Source: Thalassotalea sp.
Lineage (GTDB): Bacteria > Pseudomonadota > Gammaproteobacteria > Enterobacterales > Alteromonadaceae
Reading direction: 5' to 3'
Assembly: GCA_029237915.1 (NCBI GenBank)
Contig: JAQWHD010000048.1
Location: 1-56,382 of the forward strand
Length of the DNA: 56,382 bases
Position 1 is the first letter of the stretch, and the number at the start of each line of letters is the position of its first letter. The position numbers and the translations under genes are program-made. The notes beneath the pieces are model-generated. The model was not told the origin of the DNA and made no database searches. It saw only the letters and a list, made by a program, of their open reading frames with translations. Shown here in pieces: positions 15,194-24,303 of this stretch.

Positions 15194-16819
15194 TTATGAA
15201 TATTGCGCAAGTATTAAGTCAGCACCTTTAGCTGCTATCATCACTGTTGGAGCATTGGTGTTCGCGCTTACTAATGTCGGCATAATTGAAGCGTCTATTA
15301 CACGTAAGCCCTTAATTCCCCGAACTTTTAAAGTATCATCAACAACAGATAATTCATCATTACCCATCTTGCAGGTGCCAACAGGATGATAAATGTTATT
15401 TGATTTTTCTTTTAAAAACTCAATAATTTGCTCATCAGTTTGAACTGCTTTCCCTGGGAGTATTTCATCTATTAGGCCTTTACCTAAAGGTGGTGTCGCT
15501 AGCAACTCTCTAGTTAACTTTACCGCTTTGACCATATCCGCTAAATCGTTAGGATCGCTAAGCATGTTACTATTAATTAAAGGCGTTGAATTAATGTCGG
15601 CACTTTGTAAAGTTATCTCACCTCGACTTTTCGGACGAAGTAAGCACACGTGCATACTGGTGCCTCGTTCAAAAAACATCTTTAAATTTCGGCCATGATC
15701 GTCCATAGCTGCCGCAACAAATTGCCACTGAATATCGGGTCTTTGCGCGTCAGGGGTTAATGGTACGAAACCGCCAGACTCAACCACACTAGTACTTAGC
15801 ATTCCGGTTTTATGTTTAAGATACCTAGTAAGCTCTTTAAATAAATTAATAAAATTGCTAGGTTGTAAGGTAATCAGGTTGTTGGCTTTATGACGATTTA
15901 CAATGATTGCATCAACATGATCTTGTAAATTCTTACCTACGCCGACTAGCTCATGTTGGACTTTGATTTTATGCTTTTCTAATTCACTTTTTGCACCAAT
16001 GCCACTAAGCATTAATATCTGCGGACTATGAATGGCTCCTGCACTTAGAATAACTTCTTTTGAGGCGGTAATTGTATATTTAGTTTGTTGTTGCCAAAAC
16101 TGTACCCCAACAGCGGTTTTATCTTCTAACAAGATTTTTTCAACTTTGGCATTGGTTATAATCGTCAGGTTTTGCCGATGTTTTATCGGATCTAAAAAAG
16201 CCTTGGCAGCGCTACAACGTTTGCCATTTTTTTGAGTTACTTGGTAATAACCCACACCTGCTTGTGATGCGCCATTAAAATCGGGGTTAAACCCATAACC
16301 GGCATTCAGACCTGATTGAATTAATTGTGCCCCTATTGGATTCATAGAGCGAGAATCCGCTACATTTAATCCATATGATTGGCTGTTACTCTCGTTACTT
16401 GAATTGTGATACTTATCTTTGATCCGCTCTTGCTGCTCGGTGGCGATAAAATAAGGCAGTACTTCATTATAAGACCAACCCTTATTGCCCAGCTTAGCCC
16501 AGTAGTCGTAATCTTGCTTTTGGCCGCGAGTATATAGCATGGCATTTATGGCACTACTGCCGCCTAAGCCCTTACCTCTTGGGTTATAAATTACTCTATT
16601 ATTCTGCTGTTTTTGTGGTGTTGTATTTAAGCCATAATTGAACTTTGACAATTGCATTAATGCGGCAGTACCGATTGGAGTGTTTACTAAAATACTATCG
16701 TTGTTGCCGCCATTTTCAAGTAAGCAAACATTATACAAGCCATCAAAAGATAATTTATTTGCTAATACACAGCCTGCAGAGCCAGCACCAATAATTATAA
16801 AATCGAATTCTTGCCGCAC
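15194..16819 (-). CDS. GMC-family oxidoreductase (choline/alcohol dehydrogenase type)
   Basis: A 541-residue FAD enzyme. GAGSAGC at 11-17 binds the ADP part of FAD, GKGLGGSSAINAMLYTRG is the GMC signature 1 region, and SAGAIHSPQILMLSGIG is signature 2. HPVGTCKMG (His near 478) and NTNAP (Asn near 522) supply the active-site pair. It resembles BetA and other alcohol dehydrogenases; no betB, betI or transporter is nearby, so the substrate is open. A longer reading from 16867 exists, but the GTG at 16819 has GGAG five bases upstream and starts just before the FAD site. Confidence 0.85.
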   Translation of the reverse strand: MRQEFDFIIIGAGSAGCVLANKLSFDGLYNVCLLENGGNNDSILVNTPIGTAALMQLSKFNYGLNTTPQKQQNNRVIYNPRGKGLGGSSAINAMLYTRGQKQDYDYWAKLGNKGWSYNEVLPYFIATEQQERIKDKYHNSSNESNSQSYGLNVADSRSMNPIGAQLIQSGLNAGYGFNPDFNGASQAGVGYYQVTQKNGKRCSAAKAFLDPIKHRQNLTIITNAKVEKILLEDKTAVGVQFWQQQTKYTITASKEVILSAGAIHSPQILMLSGIGAKSELEKHKIKVQHELVGVGKNLQDHVDAIIVNRHKANNLITLQPSNFINLFKELTRYLKHKTGMLSTSVVESGGFVPLTPDAQRPDIQWQFVAAAMDDHGRNLKMFFERGTSMHVCLLRPKSRGEITLQSADINSTPLINSNMLSDPNDLADMVKAVKLTRELLATPPLGKGLIDEILPGKAVQTDEQIIEFLKEKSNNIYHPVGTCKMGNDELSVVDDTLKVRGIKGLRVIDASIMPTLVSANTNAPTVMIAAKGADLILAQYS

Positions 16820-16900
16820 ATAATCTCCAATGTAAATATTTAAGTGTGGTAAGTAACTTACCAACATACTGTTGTGGAAACAACAAACAGCCGAAAATGA

Positions 16901-16931
16901 AAAAGCCGAACTAAATATTAGTTCGGCTTTA
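16901..16931 (-). terminator. terminator after yfjD
   Basis: AAAGCCGAACTAA and its inverse complement form a long hairpin; on the - strand it is followed by TTTTT. It separates yfjD from the GMC gene. Confidence 0.8.
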
Positions 16932-16954
16932 AAATGAATTTATAAAAGTAATCT

Positions 16955-18226
16955 TTACTTTTTATAGTGCTCGGGCATAATTCGTACTGTTTTAATCATG
17001 TTATCAGCAACCTCAATAATTTCTATTGGGTAGCCAGCAATACGCATACTAATATTGGGTTTTGGGATCTCTTCTAGGTACTCAAGTACTAAACCATTTA
17101 GTGTTTTTGGACCATCGGTAGGGAACTGCCAAGACATTTCTTTATTGATATCACGGATGGTCGCACTGCCATCTACTAATACTGTGCCATCAGGCTGCAA
17201 GGTTACTTCATCACTTGGCGCCGGCTCCATCGTCGTAGTAAAGTCACCAACTATCTCTTCTAGAATATCTTCGAGTGTAACTAAGCCTTGGATATCACCA
17301 TATTCATCAACTACTAAGCCCAAACGCTCTTTAGCTCGTTGGAACTTTAACAGCTGCACATTAAGCTGTGTGCCTTCTGGAATAAAGTACATTTCACTTA
17401 CCGCGCGTAATAGCGTGGCTTTAGTGAATTGGCCTTTTGATAATAACTTAACCGCATCACGCATATGTACGTAACCAACCACATCATCAATGTTGTCACG
17501 ATACAAAATAACTCGCGTATGATTGGCTTGAGTCAATTGTTTTTGAATTTTTTTCCAATCATCATTAATGTCTATACCTTGGATTTCACTGCGTGGGATC
17601 ATGATATCTTCGACAGTAACTTTTTCTAAATCTAAAATACTCACCAACATATCTTGGTCGCGGGCAGGAAGTAGAGCACTTGATTCATTTACCACAGTAC
17701 GTAATTCTTCTGTGCTCAAACTATGCTGTTCTCTTTGTTCTGGACTAATGCGCAGCAGAATAAGAATGCCGTTGGTGATCCAATTTAGAGCAACTACGAA
17801 GGGATAAAACAACTTTAATAATATATTTAATAATATCGAACTTGGAAAAGCGACACGTTCAGGATGTAATGCAGCTAATGTTTTTGGTGTGACTTCAGCA
17901 AAAATTAATATTACAAACGTTAAAGCAAGGCCGGCAACTACAGGCCCTGTTTCGGCATCAAGCAGGCGAGCACCGATAATACCAGCAATAATCGATGCAA
18001 AAATATTTACTAAATTATTGCCAATCAGGATAAGCCCTATCAATTGATCGGGACGAGCAAGAAGCTTACTTACACGCTTAGCACCTTTATGGTTATTTTT
18101 TTCAAGATGCCTCAATCGATATCTGTTTAAAGACATCATTCCTGTTTCAGAGCTAGAGAAATATGCAGAAATTAAAATGAGCACACAAAGTATAATAATA
18201 AGTGCACTGGTTGATATGTCGTTCAA
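16955..18226 (-). CDS. yfjD: CNNM/CBS-domain membrane protein YfjD (CorB-like)
   Basis: A 423-residue protein with an N-terminal CNNM (DUF21) membrane domain of three or four helices, starting ISAYFSSSETGMMSLNRYRL. A paired CBS domain follows (from about 190: VEDIMIPRSEIQGIDINDDW to LVTLEDILEEIVGDF), then a C-terminal CorC/HlyC domain. It matches E. coli YfjD along its whole length. The family is tied to magnesium or cobalt homeostasis. It lies next to ypjD, as in enterobacteria, where the order is ffh-ypjD-yfjD. Confidence 0.9.
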   Translation of the reverse strand: MNDISTSALIIILCVLILISAYFSSSETGMMSLNRYRLRHLEKNNHKGAKRVSKLLARPDQLIGLILIGNNLVNIFASIIAGIIGARLLDAETGPVVAGLALTFVILIFAEVTPKTLAALHPERVAFPSSILLNILLKLFYPFVVALNWITNGILILLRISPEQREQHSLSTEELRTVVNESSALLPARDQDMLVSILDLEKVTVEDIMIPRSEIQGIDINDDWKKIQKQLTQANHTRVILYRDNIDDVVGYVHMRDAVKLLSKGQFTKATLLRAVSEMYFIPEGTQLNVQLLKFQRAKERLGLVVDEYGDIQGLVTLEDILEEIVGDFTTTMEPAPSDEVTLQPDGTVLVDGSATIRDINKEMSWQFPTDGPKTLNGLVLEYLEEIPKPNISMRIAGYPIEIIEVADNMIKTVRIMPEHYKK

Positions 18227-18286
18227 TTATGGAGCCTTAAGTATGTAAACATTAGTCGTTTATAATATAGCGTTATACATTATAAG

Positions 18287-19087
18287 TTAGGATAAGAGAA
18301 ACTCTTTTACAAATCTGCTACCAAAGTATGACAAAGTTAACACTGCAGTCGCAGTTAGTGACAATATCAACACTTTATGTCCTCGCCAACCTAAACGGTA
18401 ATGGCCCAGGAGTATAATAATGTATAAAACTAACGCGATTAATGACAATACTGTTTTATGTATTTTTTCACTTGCTAAGAATCCATCAACAAAAGCAAAA
18501 CCAACAATTTGTGAAACCACTAAACACATTGTTCCTGCAAACATAATACTAAACAGCTGGCTTTCTACTTGTAATAAAGGAGGTAGGTGGTTTACTGCAG
18601 CGATATTTTTAGTTTTTAGTTTAAAATTAATATAGCTAACTTGTAATGCGTATAATGTTGCAATCACTAAAATAGCATACGACATTAAGGCTAAAGAAAT
18701 GTGTAATACCAAACTAAATTGCCCAGCATCAATGGCCATGTGAGTATTTTCAGGGATAAGCATAATACTTAGTTGTATCAATGCTGAAAAAATATAAACC
18801 ACAGGTAAAATTAAATTTGCTTTAAAGCGAATAGCAATTAAGGTAATTGAAAACGAGATAATAAAAGCTACTAATGAAATAACATTCATTAAGCTTAAGT
18901 CAACGGTATCTTGTAAGAAGATGCTTTGAGAAAGTAATGCGCTGTGTAATAAAATAGCTAAGCTACCAAGAGATAAATACACCTTAGGATTTGGCCCTTC
19001 AGGGTGAAATAGCTTCGAGAAAACTGACAGCGCTGCGAATGCATAACAAGCAATGATCGCTAATGATAAAAGTAGGACAACACTCAC
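18287..19087 (-). CDS. ypjD: YpjD, CcsA-like cytochrome c assembly membrane protein
   Basis: A 266-residue protein with about eight hydrophobic segments. It belongs to the CcsA/CcmC-like assembly family; the closing block HKTVLSLIALVLYIIILLGH followed by YRLGWRGHK is nearly that of E. coli YpjD. A conserved His lies in FSLVLHISLALMSYA. Its molecular task is unknown, though heme handling is the family theme. It is 60 bases upstream of yfjD on the same strand. Neighbouring ffh is divergent, with a permease gene in between. Confidence 0.85.
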   Translation of the reverse strand: MSVVLLLSLAIIACYAFAALSVFSKLFHPEGPNPKVYLSLGSLAILLHSALLSQSIFLQDTVDLSLMNVISLVAFIISFSITLIAIRFKANLILPVVYIFSALIQLSIMLIPENTHMAIDAGQFSLVLHISLALMSYAILVIATLYALQVSYINFKLKTKNIAAVNHLPPLLQVESQLFSIMFAGTMCLVVSQIVGFAFVDGFLASEKIHKTVLSLIALVLYIIILLGHYRLGWRGHKVLILSLTATAVLTLSYFGSRFVKEFLLS

Positions 19088-19209
19088 TTATTTAAACCTC
19101 AAAGAATATTTCTTTATTATATTTTATTTCTTACAACTGCTAATACTATCAGAATATTAGCGTAAATAAACGCACTTTCAATAAGCCTAAAAGTATAATG
19201 ATATTTAGA

Positions 19210-20307
19210 CTATTTAATTATTAATCGACGGATTGGTTTAATCGCCATAATAACTAAAATAGCAGTACACATAGTGCTAAACCAAAAGGGCAACATATCG
19301 TGATTATGGCTCATTTGTTCATTAATATTAATACCAAAATAGTTCAAACCTAAATCAAGCAATAACCCAAATGAAATTGCTGAGATACTAATACCTAATA
19401 AATAGCGAATAAGCACTTGCTTGCCCATTTCATTTTTTATTACCCCAAGAGTCGATATATTTGTCGCAGGACCAGCCATCATAAATACCAAAGCGGTGCC
19501 AGGGGAAATGCCTGCGAGTATGAAGCCTGCCGCAATCGGTGTTGATGCCGTTGCGCAAATATACATAGGAATTGATATGGCAATCATTATCAGCATTGCG
19601 GTAAGACCACTGCCGTAACTTAATAAGAATTCAGCAGGTAAGAACGTTTTAACTAAAGTGGCGAATAATAAACCGATAAATAACCAAATAATTAAGTCAT
19701 CAATTAATTGGCCAAAAGCGTATTTAACGCCGAGTAAAGTTTTACTCAAAGCAGAATCGACTTTCGCTGCAGGCTTGCTGGCACAACAACTTGATTTTTC
19801 TTGCACTACATTATGTTGCTCAGAGTGTTCTTCTTTGCTTTTAGATGCACAACAACTTTTTATCTCAGTACTTGCAAGTGAATTAGCTGGCTGCTCAGTT
19901 TGTTTAATTGTTGATACTAAAAAGCCGGTAAATATTGCCGATATTATCGCGGTAATGGGGCGATAGATAGCCATGACTGGGCCGAGTAATGCATAAGATA
20001 CAGATACCGAGTCAACGCCCGTTTCTGGAGTGGCAACTAAAAATGATGATGTCGCAGGCGCAGAAGCCCCTGAACGTTTTAGTTGTGTAGCAACTGGGAT
20101 AACGCCACAAGAACATAAAGGCAATGGCGCACCAATAAAGGCTGCTTTGAAAATGGCACTGTTGCCCGAACCTAAATGTTTACTTAAAATTTGCGTGGGA
20201 ACCCAAGTTTTCATTAAGCCAGCAATGACTAAGCCTAAAATAAGGAAAGGGCTTGCTTCATTTGCCAAAATAAATAGGTTGTTGAGTAATTCGAAAAATA
20301 AGTCCAT
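19210..20307 (-). CDS. SO_0444-family permease (Cu/Zn efflux type)
   Basis: A 365-residue permease with about eight membrane segments of the YraQ/ArsP-like superfamily. FIGAPLPLCSCGVIPVATQL and the second-half PMYICATASTPIAAGF are diagnostic. The cytosolic loop carries two SCCASK cysteine pairs and a His-rich stretch (EEHSEQH), likely metal-binding. It resembles the Shewanella SO_0444 family of Cu/Zn efflux transporters. I prefer the ATG at 20307, preceded by GAG, over one at 20334. It sits inside the otherwise conserved ffh-ypjD-yfjD neighbourhood. Confidence 0.8.
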   Translation of the reverse strand: MDLFFELLNNLFILANEASPFLILGLVIAGLMKTWVPTQILSKHLGSGNSAIFKAAFIGAPLPLCSCGVIPVATQLKRSGASAPATSSFLVATPETGVDSVSVSYALLGPVMAIYRPITAIISAIFTGFLVSTIKQTEQPANSLASTEIKSCCASKSKEEHSEQHNVVQEKSSCCASKPAAKVDSALSKTLLGVKYAFGQLIDDLIIWLFIGLLFATLVKTFLPAEFLLSYGSGLTAMLIMIAISIPMYICATASTPIAAGFILAGISPGTALVFMMAGPATNISTLGVIKNEMGKQVLIRYLLGISISAISFGLLLDLGLNYFGININEQMSHNHDMLPFWFSTMCTAILVIMAIKPIRRLIIK

Positions 20308-20508
20308 AACCAACTCGAAACATAAGTAATACATAAAACTATTGAGTGCTTATTGTACCGTAAGTAAAATCGAAATAGTGTAGTTATTATCCTTAAAACA
20401 GCGCTTGTTACAATTTTTATAGAAGTTAAACGTGAATTCTTACTCTATATAATGGCTAGAAGGTAATTAAATTGGTATTAGCACTGTATTTTTTATTGAT
20501 TTGCTAGG

Positions 20509-20514
20509 TATAAT
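20509..20514 (+). promoter_or_regulatory. putative -10 box for ffh
   Basis: TATAAT lies about 65 bases upstream of the ffh start; a weak GTATTT is placed 17 bases upstream as the -35. Transcription would start near 20521. Confidence 0.45.
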
Positions 20515-20579
20515 AAGCACATTATTAATTAAGTTTAACGGCTATTAAGTTTAAAATAGCCACAAGGTTTAGGCATTCC

Positions 20580-21974
20580 ATGTTTGAGAATCTCTCCGAT
20601 CGTTTAACCAAAACCCTGAAGAATATCAGTGGTCGTGGTCGTCTTACAGAAGACAATATAAAAGATACATTACGTGAAGTTCGTATGGCTTTATTGGAAG
20701 CTGACGTTGCGTTACCCGTTATTCGTGAATTTATTGCTAATGTTAAAACTAGAGCAGTAGGGCAAGAAGTATCTAAAAGTTTATCTCCAGGGCAAATATT
20801 TGTAAAAATTGTGCAGAGTGAACTTGAAGCTGCGATGGGTGAAGCTAACGAAGGTTTAAACCTTAAAGCTACGCCTCCTGCTGTCGTTCTTATGGCTGGT
20901 TTACAAGGTGCGGGTAAAACTACCTCTGTAGCTAAGTTAGCCAAATTTTTAAAAGAACGTGAAAAGAAAAAAGTACTAGTTGTTAGTGCCGATGTCTACC
21001 GTCCTGCGGCAATAAAGCAATTAGAAACATTAGCGTCTGAAGTAGATGTTGAGTTTTTCCCAAGTGATATCTCACAAAAACCTATTACTATTGCCAACAA
21101 CGCATTAGACCATGCACGTAAAAAGTTTATTGATGTCGTTCTTGTCGATACTGCTGGTCGTTTGCACATCGATGGCGAGATGATGGATGAAATCCAGCAA
21201 CTTCATAAATCAATCAACCCTGTAGAAACCTTATTCGTTGTTGATGCTATGACAGGTCAAGATGCGGCCAATACGGCAAAAGCATTTAATGAAGCGTTAC
21301 CATTAACCGGTGTTATCTTAACTAAAACTGACGGTGATGCCCGTGGCGGTGCTGCTTTATCAATTCGTCATATTACTGGTAAACCAATCAAATTCTTAGG
21401 TGTCGGTGAAAAAACTGATGCGTTAGAACCGTTCCATCCTGATCGAGTTGCTTCACGTATTCTTGGTATGGGTGACGTACTTTCTCTTATCGAAGAAGTT
21501 GAACAAAAAGTAGATAAGAAAAAAGCTGAGCAGTTAGCTAAAAAAGTTAAAAGTGGTAAAGGTTTTGACCTAGAAGACTTCCGTGATCAACTTGTACAAA
21601 TGAAAAGTATGGGTGGCATGATGGGCATGATGGATAAATTACCGGGTATGGGTAATATGTCTGAACAAGTCAAAGGGCAAATGGATGATAAAATGACTGG
21701 TCGTATGGAAGCGATTATTAATTCTATGACTCCTGGTGAAAGAATTCGTCCAGATATAATTAAAGGTTCTCGCAAGCGCCGTATTGCTCAGGGCTCTGGT
21801 ACTCAAATCCAAGACGTAAATAAGTTACTTAAACAATTTACCCAAATGCAGAAAATGATGAAAAAAATGTCAGGTAAAGGTGGCATGAAGAAAATGATGC
21901 GCTCAATGCAAGGTATGATGCCACCAGGTGGTATGGGTGGCATGGGCGGACCAGGCGGAATGTTCGGTAAGTAA
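20580..21974 (+). CDS. ffh: Signal recognition particle protein Ffh
   Basis: A 464-residue SRP54 homologue. N domain about 1-95; G domain with GLQGAGKTT (107-115), DTAGR and TKTDGDARGGAAL; then a methionine-rich M domain (from about 330) with the RIAQGSG RNA-binding loop. The tail is a Gly/Met-rich stretch ending GGMFGK. With 4.5S RNA it targets nascent membrane proteins to FtsY. No 4.5S gene was recognised in this window. The gene is transcribed alone and ends at a strong terminator. Confidence 0.97.
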   Translation: MFENLSDRLTKTLKNISGRGRLTEDNIKDTLREVRMALLEADVALPVIREFIANVKTRAVGQEVSKSLSPGQIFVKIVQSELEAAMGEANEGLNLKATPPAVVLMAGLQGAGKTTSVAKLAKFLKEREKKKVLVVSADVYRPAAIKQLETLASEVDVEFFPSDISQKPITIANNALDHARKKFIDVVLVDTAGRLHIDGEMMDEIQQLHKSINPVETLFVVDAMTGQDAANTAKAFNEALPLTGVILTKTDGDARGGAALSIRHITGKPIKFLGVGEKTDALEPFHPDRVASRILGMGDVLSLIEEVEQKVDKKKAEQLAKKVKSGKGFDLEDFRDQLVQMKSMGGMMGMMDKLPGMGNMSEQVKGQMDDKMTGRMEAIINSMTPGERIRPDIIKGSRKRRIAQGSGTQIQDVNKLLKQFTQMQKMMKKMSGKGGMKKMMRSMQGMMPPGGMGGMGGPGGMFGK

Positions 21975-22003
21975 AGTTTAATCGACTTTTTACCTATAAT
22001 GCC

Positions 22004-22035
22004 AAAAACCAGAGTTTTTATACTCTGGTTTTTTT
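22004..22035 (+). terminator. ffh terminator
   Basis: AAAAACCAGAGT and ACTCTGGTTTTTTT form a hairpin followed by a T run, 30 bases after ffh. Confidence 0.9.
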
Positions 22036-22103
22036 GTTATTGTACTGATTAACTATAAACATAAATACAAAAGTAAATAAACTTAAATTCCCTGAGTATT
22101 TTA

Positions 22104-23303
22104 ATGGGAGTTATTGAAGGATCAACCGTAGTGCAATTAATTAAATCTTTATTCTGTTTTAAAGGCTCAGATAGTAATGAACGTTTTATCTTATTGAGCC
22201 TAATAAGTTTACTGATCTTCACGTTTTTTAATGAGCTGATCTTAACTAGTATTATTAGTAAATTGGTTTTAACAGTTTTGTTCGCCTTAATTATTTTCTG
22301 CAGCGCCATTCGTCGTTGTCGAGACGCTAACCATTCATCTAAAGCTGCTTGGCTAACAACTATCCTATATGCCATTGCTTTATTTCTTGTTATCGTTTTG
22401 CCATTTTCAACAACCTATAGCGCATTGCTGTTACCACTAGCGGCTACTTTTTATTTATTTGCCCAACCGGCAAAGCAAAAGGTCAATTACATCTTTGGCT
22501 ATAACGGTCCGGTCGATCTATCTGACTTAATTGCCCCAAATTTAAAAGAAACTCAACCAAGATCGCAGCGCATTGAACCTAGCTTATTTGGTTCTGCTTC
22601 TGATAATCAAGTTGATGAATATAATTTCAGCCCTGAATCATCTACCCAAGACGCACATAGTGATCCTTCATATCAACAAGATGTCGGTATGGAGACAAAT
22701 TCTCAACCACAAAGCACTAAGCAATCTACAACTCATGTTGAATCAAGGTCGACCAACCAAATAGCAAACTTGTTGTTCTATTGGTTCTCAGAAAATAAAA
22801 AGTTAATGCTCGTTGTAAGTGTTGTTATCGTATTAAGTGTCGCAATACTTATCGCGATGCCGTTAATTACAACTGCCAGCAATGAAGCACAAAGCAATAC
22901 ACTTACAGATCCTGAAAATTCCCCTGCTCAAGTCGTCACACGAACGGACCTACTTGAAATGCCAGATAACTTTTATTTATTGTTAGATGAAAATAATGGC
23001 CTAATTCTACACTGGCAATCAGATAGCACATCATTAGGTGAAATTTGGTCGCTTAAATCTGCTGCTGGTGATTTAAGCTGCTCTGATATTGAATTTAATA
23101 ATGGTGATAAAATCCGCACTGTAAACGTTGTTGTTGAAGGTATGGGCGATTTTTATGCAAACTTTTCGCCTTTAGATACTGAAGCTATAGTGCAATCTCT
23201 CGCTAGACGTGGCAACTTTAGCTTATGCGATTACAACTTCTCATTAAAAGGCTCACAAAGAGCATTAAACTCAAACCCTGCTTACATTGATTATGCTAAT
23301 TAA
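22104..23303 (+). CDS. Unknown multi-pass membrane protein, DUF805-like N-terminus
   Basis: A 399-residue protein I cannot name. Residues about 25-125 hold three or four membrane helices with AIRRCRDANHSSKAAWLTT, reminiscent of DUF805 (R-x-x-D-x-x-x-S-x-W). A polar, Ser/Gln-rich linker of about 90 residues follows, then a single membrane helix near 232-254 (LMLVVSVVIVLSVAILIAMP). The C-terminal 140 residues, with two Cys (LSCSDIEF and FSLCDYNF), look like a small folded domain on the far side of that helix. A GTG at 22131 with GAAGGA upstream is an alternative start. Confidence 0.6.
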   Translation: MGVIEGSTVVQLIKSLFCFKGSDSNERFILLSLISLLIFTFFNELILTSIISKLVLTVLFALIIFCSAIRRCRDANHSSKAAWLTTILYAIALFLVIVLPFSTTYSALLLPLAATFYLFAQPAKQKVNYIFGYNGPVDLSDLIAPNLKETQPRSQRIEPSLFGSASDNQVDEYNFSPESSTQDAHSDPSYQQDVGMETNSQPQSTKQSTTHVESRSTNQIANLLFYWFSENKKLMLVVSVVIVLSVAILIAMPLITTASNEAQSNTLTDPENSPAQVVTRTDLLEMPDNFYLLLDENNGLILHWQSDSTSLGEIWSLKSAAGDLSCSDIEFNNGDKIRTVNVVVEGMGDFYANFSPLDTEAIVQSLARRGNFSLCDYNFSLKGSQRALNSNPAYIDYAN

Positions 23304-23404
23304 TAAACATACTCAGCCTTTATCAAGACTGAGTTTAAGCATTTTAAATTTCACACCTCTGAAGCCATAGCGCTTCAGTGTTTTCAATTTGATAGGCGAA
23401 CGAT

Positions 23405-24247
23405 ATGTTCAGTTACTACCTGCATACAAAAAATGCTCAACAAGCACTAGATGCTATTAATAAAGGTTTATCTAGTGTCAGGCTATCTACTGATCTAAAT
23501 ATTTCTGAACGTGATTTTTCTATAAATGATCAGCACCTAGTTCTTGATGCAGATAATTCACTTTCAATTGCCGAACTTAAAAAGATGGTTAAGAAGACTC
23601 AGCGAATATTCCTATGTGAGGACGGAGATATAGAGCCGCTTGAAGATCGCAGCGTTGGCTACTACAAATTAGTTCCTACAGATGGTGCACCTTTGTTAGA
23701 AATTAGCGGAGTAAAGATGCACATATCCAAAGGAACCGACCCTTATAAAAGTGCTGCTGAAATGTCGCAAAGAGCCGTGCGCACAGGTGATAAAGTTTTG
23801 GATTGTTGTAGTGGGCTAGGCTATGCCGCTATCGCTGCTCATCGATTAGGAGCTAGTGAAGTCACCACTATAGAGCTAAGCCCACAGGTTATGGGGCTAC
23901 GTGCTCAAAATCCTTGGTCCGAAGATTTAGGTAAAGACGGCATTATACAGCGCCAAGGTAGTAGCTTTGAATTAATCACTACTATGTCTGCGACTTCCTT
24001 TGATTCGGTAATTCATGATCCACCACGTTTTTCTCTAGCCGGTGAACTATATAGTGAAGAGTTTTACCGCGAGATTTACCGAGTGCTACGCCGAGACGGT
24101 CGACTATTTCATTACACTGGAAATCCGCAGATGGTAAAACAAGGAAGCAGCTTTGTTGACGGCGTTATCCGCAGACTTAAAAAAGCGGGTTTTAGAAATA
24201 TAGAAAAGGTCGACCATTTGATGGGCGTGAGTGCGCAAAAAAAATAA
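23405..24247 (+). CDS. SAM-dependent methyltransferase, archaeal-type (COG2521-like)
   Basis: A 280-residue class I methyltransferase. SAM motif I is VLDCCSGLGYAAIAA at 131-145, an acidic TTIELSP follows at 154-160, and the catalytic-type block is IHDPPRFSLAGELYSEEFYR (203-222). The GLGYAAI, NPWSEDL, DPPRFSLAGELYSEEFY and GRLFHYTGNP blocks match, as I recall it, a family described as predicted archaeal methyltransferases. The N-terminal 100 residues are a separate small domain. The substrate is unknown. It is flanked by unrelated genes and has no visible operon partner. Confidence 0.75.
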   Translation: MFSYYLHTKNAQQALDAINKGLSSVRLSTDLNISERDFSINDQHLVLDADNSLSIAELKKMVKKTQRIFLCEDGDIEPLEDRSVGYYKLVPTDGAPLLEISGVKMHISKGTDPYKSAAEMSQRAVRTGDKVLDCCSGLGYAAIAAHRLGASEVTTIELSPQVMGLRAQNPWSEDLGKDGIIQRQGSSFELITTMSATSFDSVIHDPPRFSLAGELYSEEFYREIYRVLRRDGRLFHYTGNPQMVKQGSSFVDGVIRRLKKAGFRNIEKVDHLMGVSAQKK

Positions 24248-24263
24248 ACCTATGGGGCAATAA

Positions 24264-24288
24264 CCACAATTAGTAATGCTAGTTGTGG
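24264..24288. other. hairpin between convergent genes
   Basis: CCACAATTAG and CTAGTTGTGG pair, with one G-U, between the methyltransferase and the EamA transporter. There is no T run, so it is a weak terminator candidate only. Confidence 0.4.
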
Positions 24289-24303
24289 CTACACCTGAAC
24301 TTT

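Noticed and set aside
17055-17474. 139-codon + strand frame inside yfjD
   Set aside because: Antisense shadow of a well-supported gene; Ser/Thr-rich nonsense composition.
20525-20944. 139-codon frame opposite the start of ffh
   Set aside because: It lies entirely in the shadow of the certain ffh gene and has no recognisable motif.
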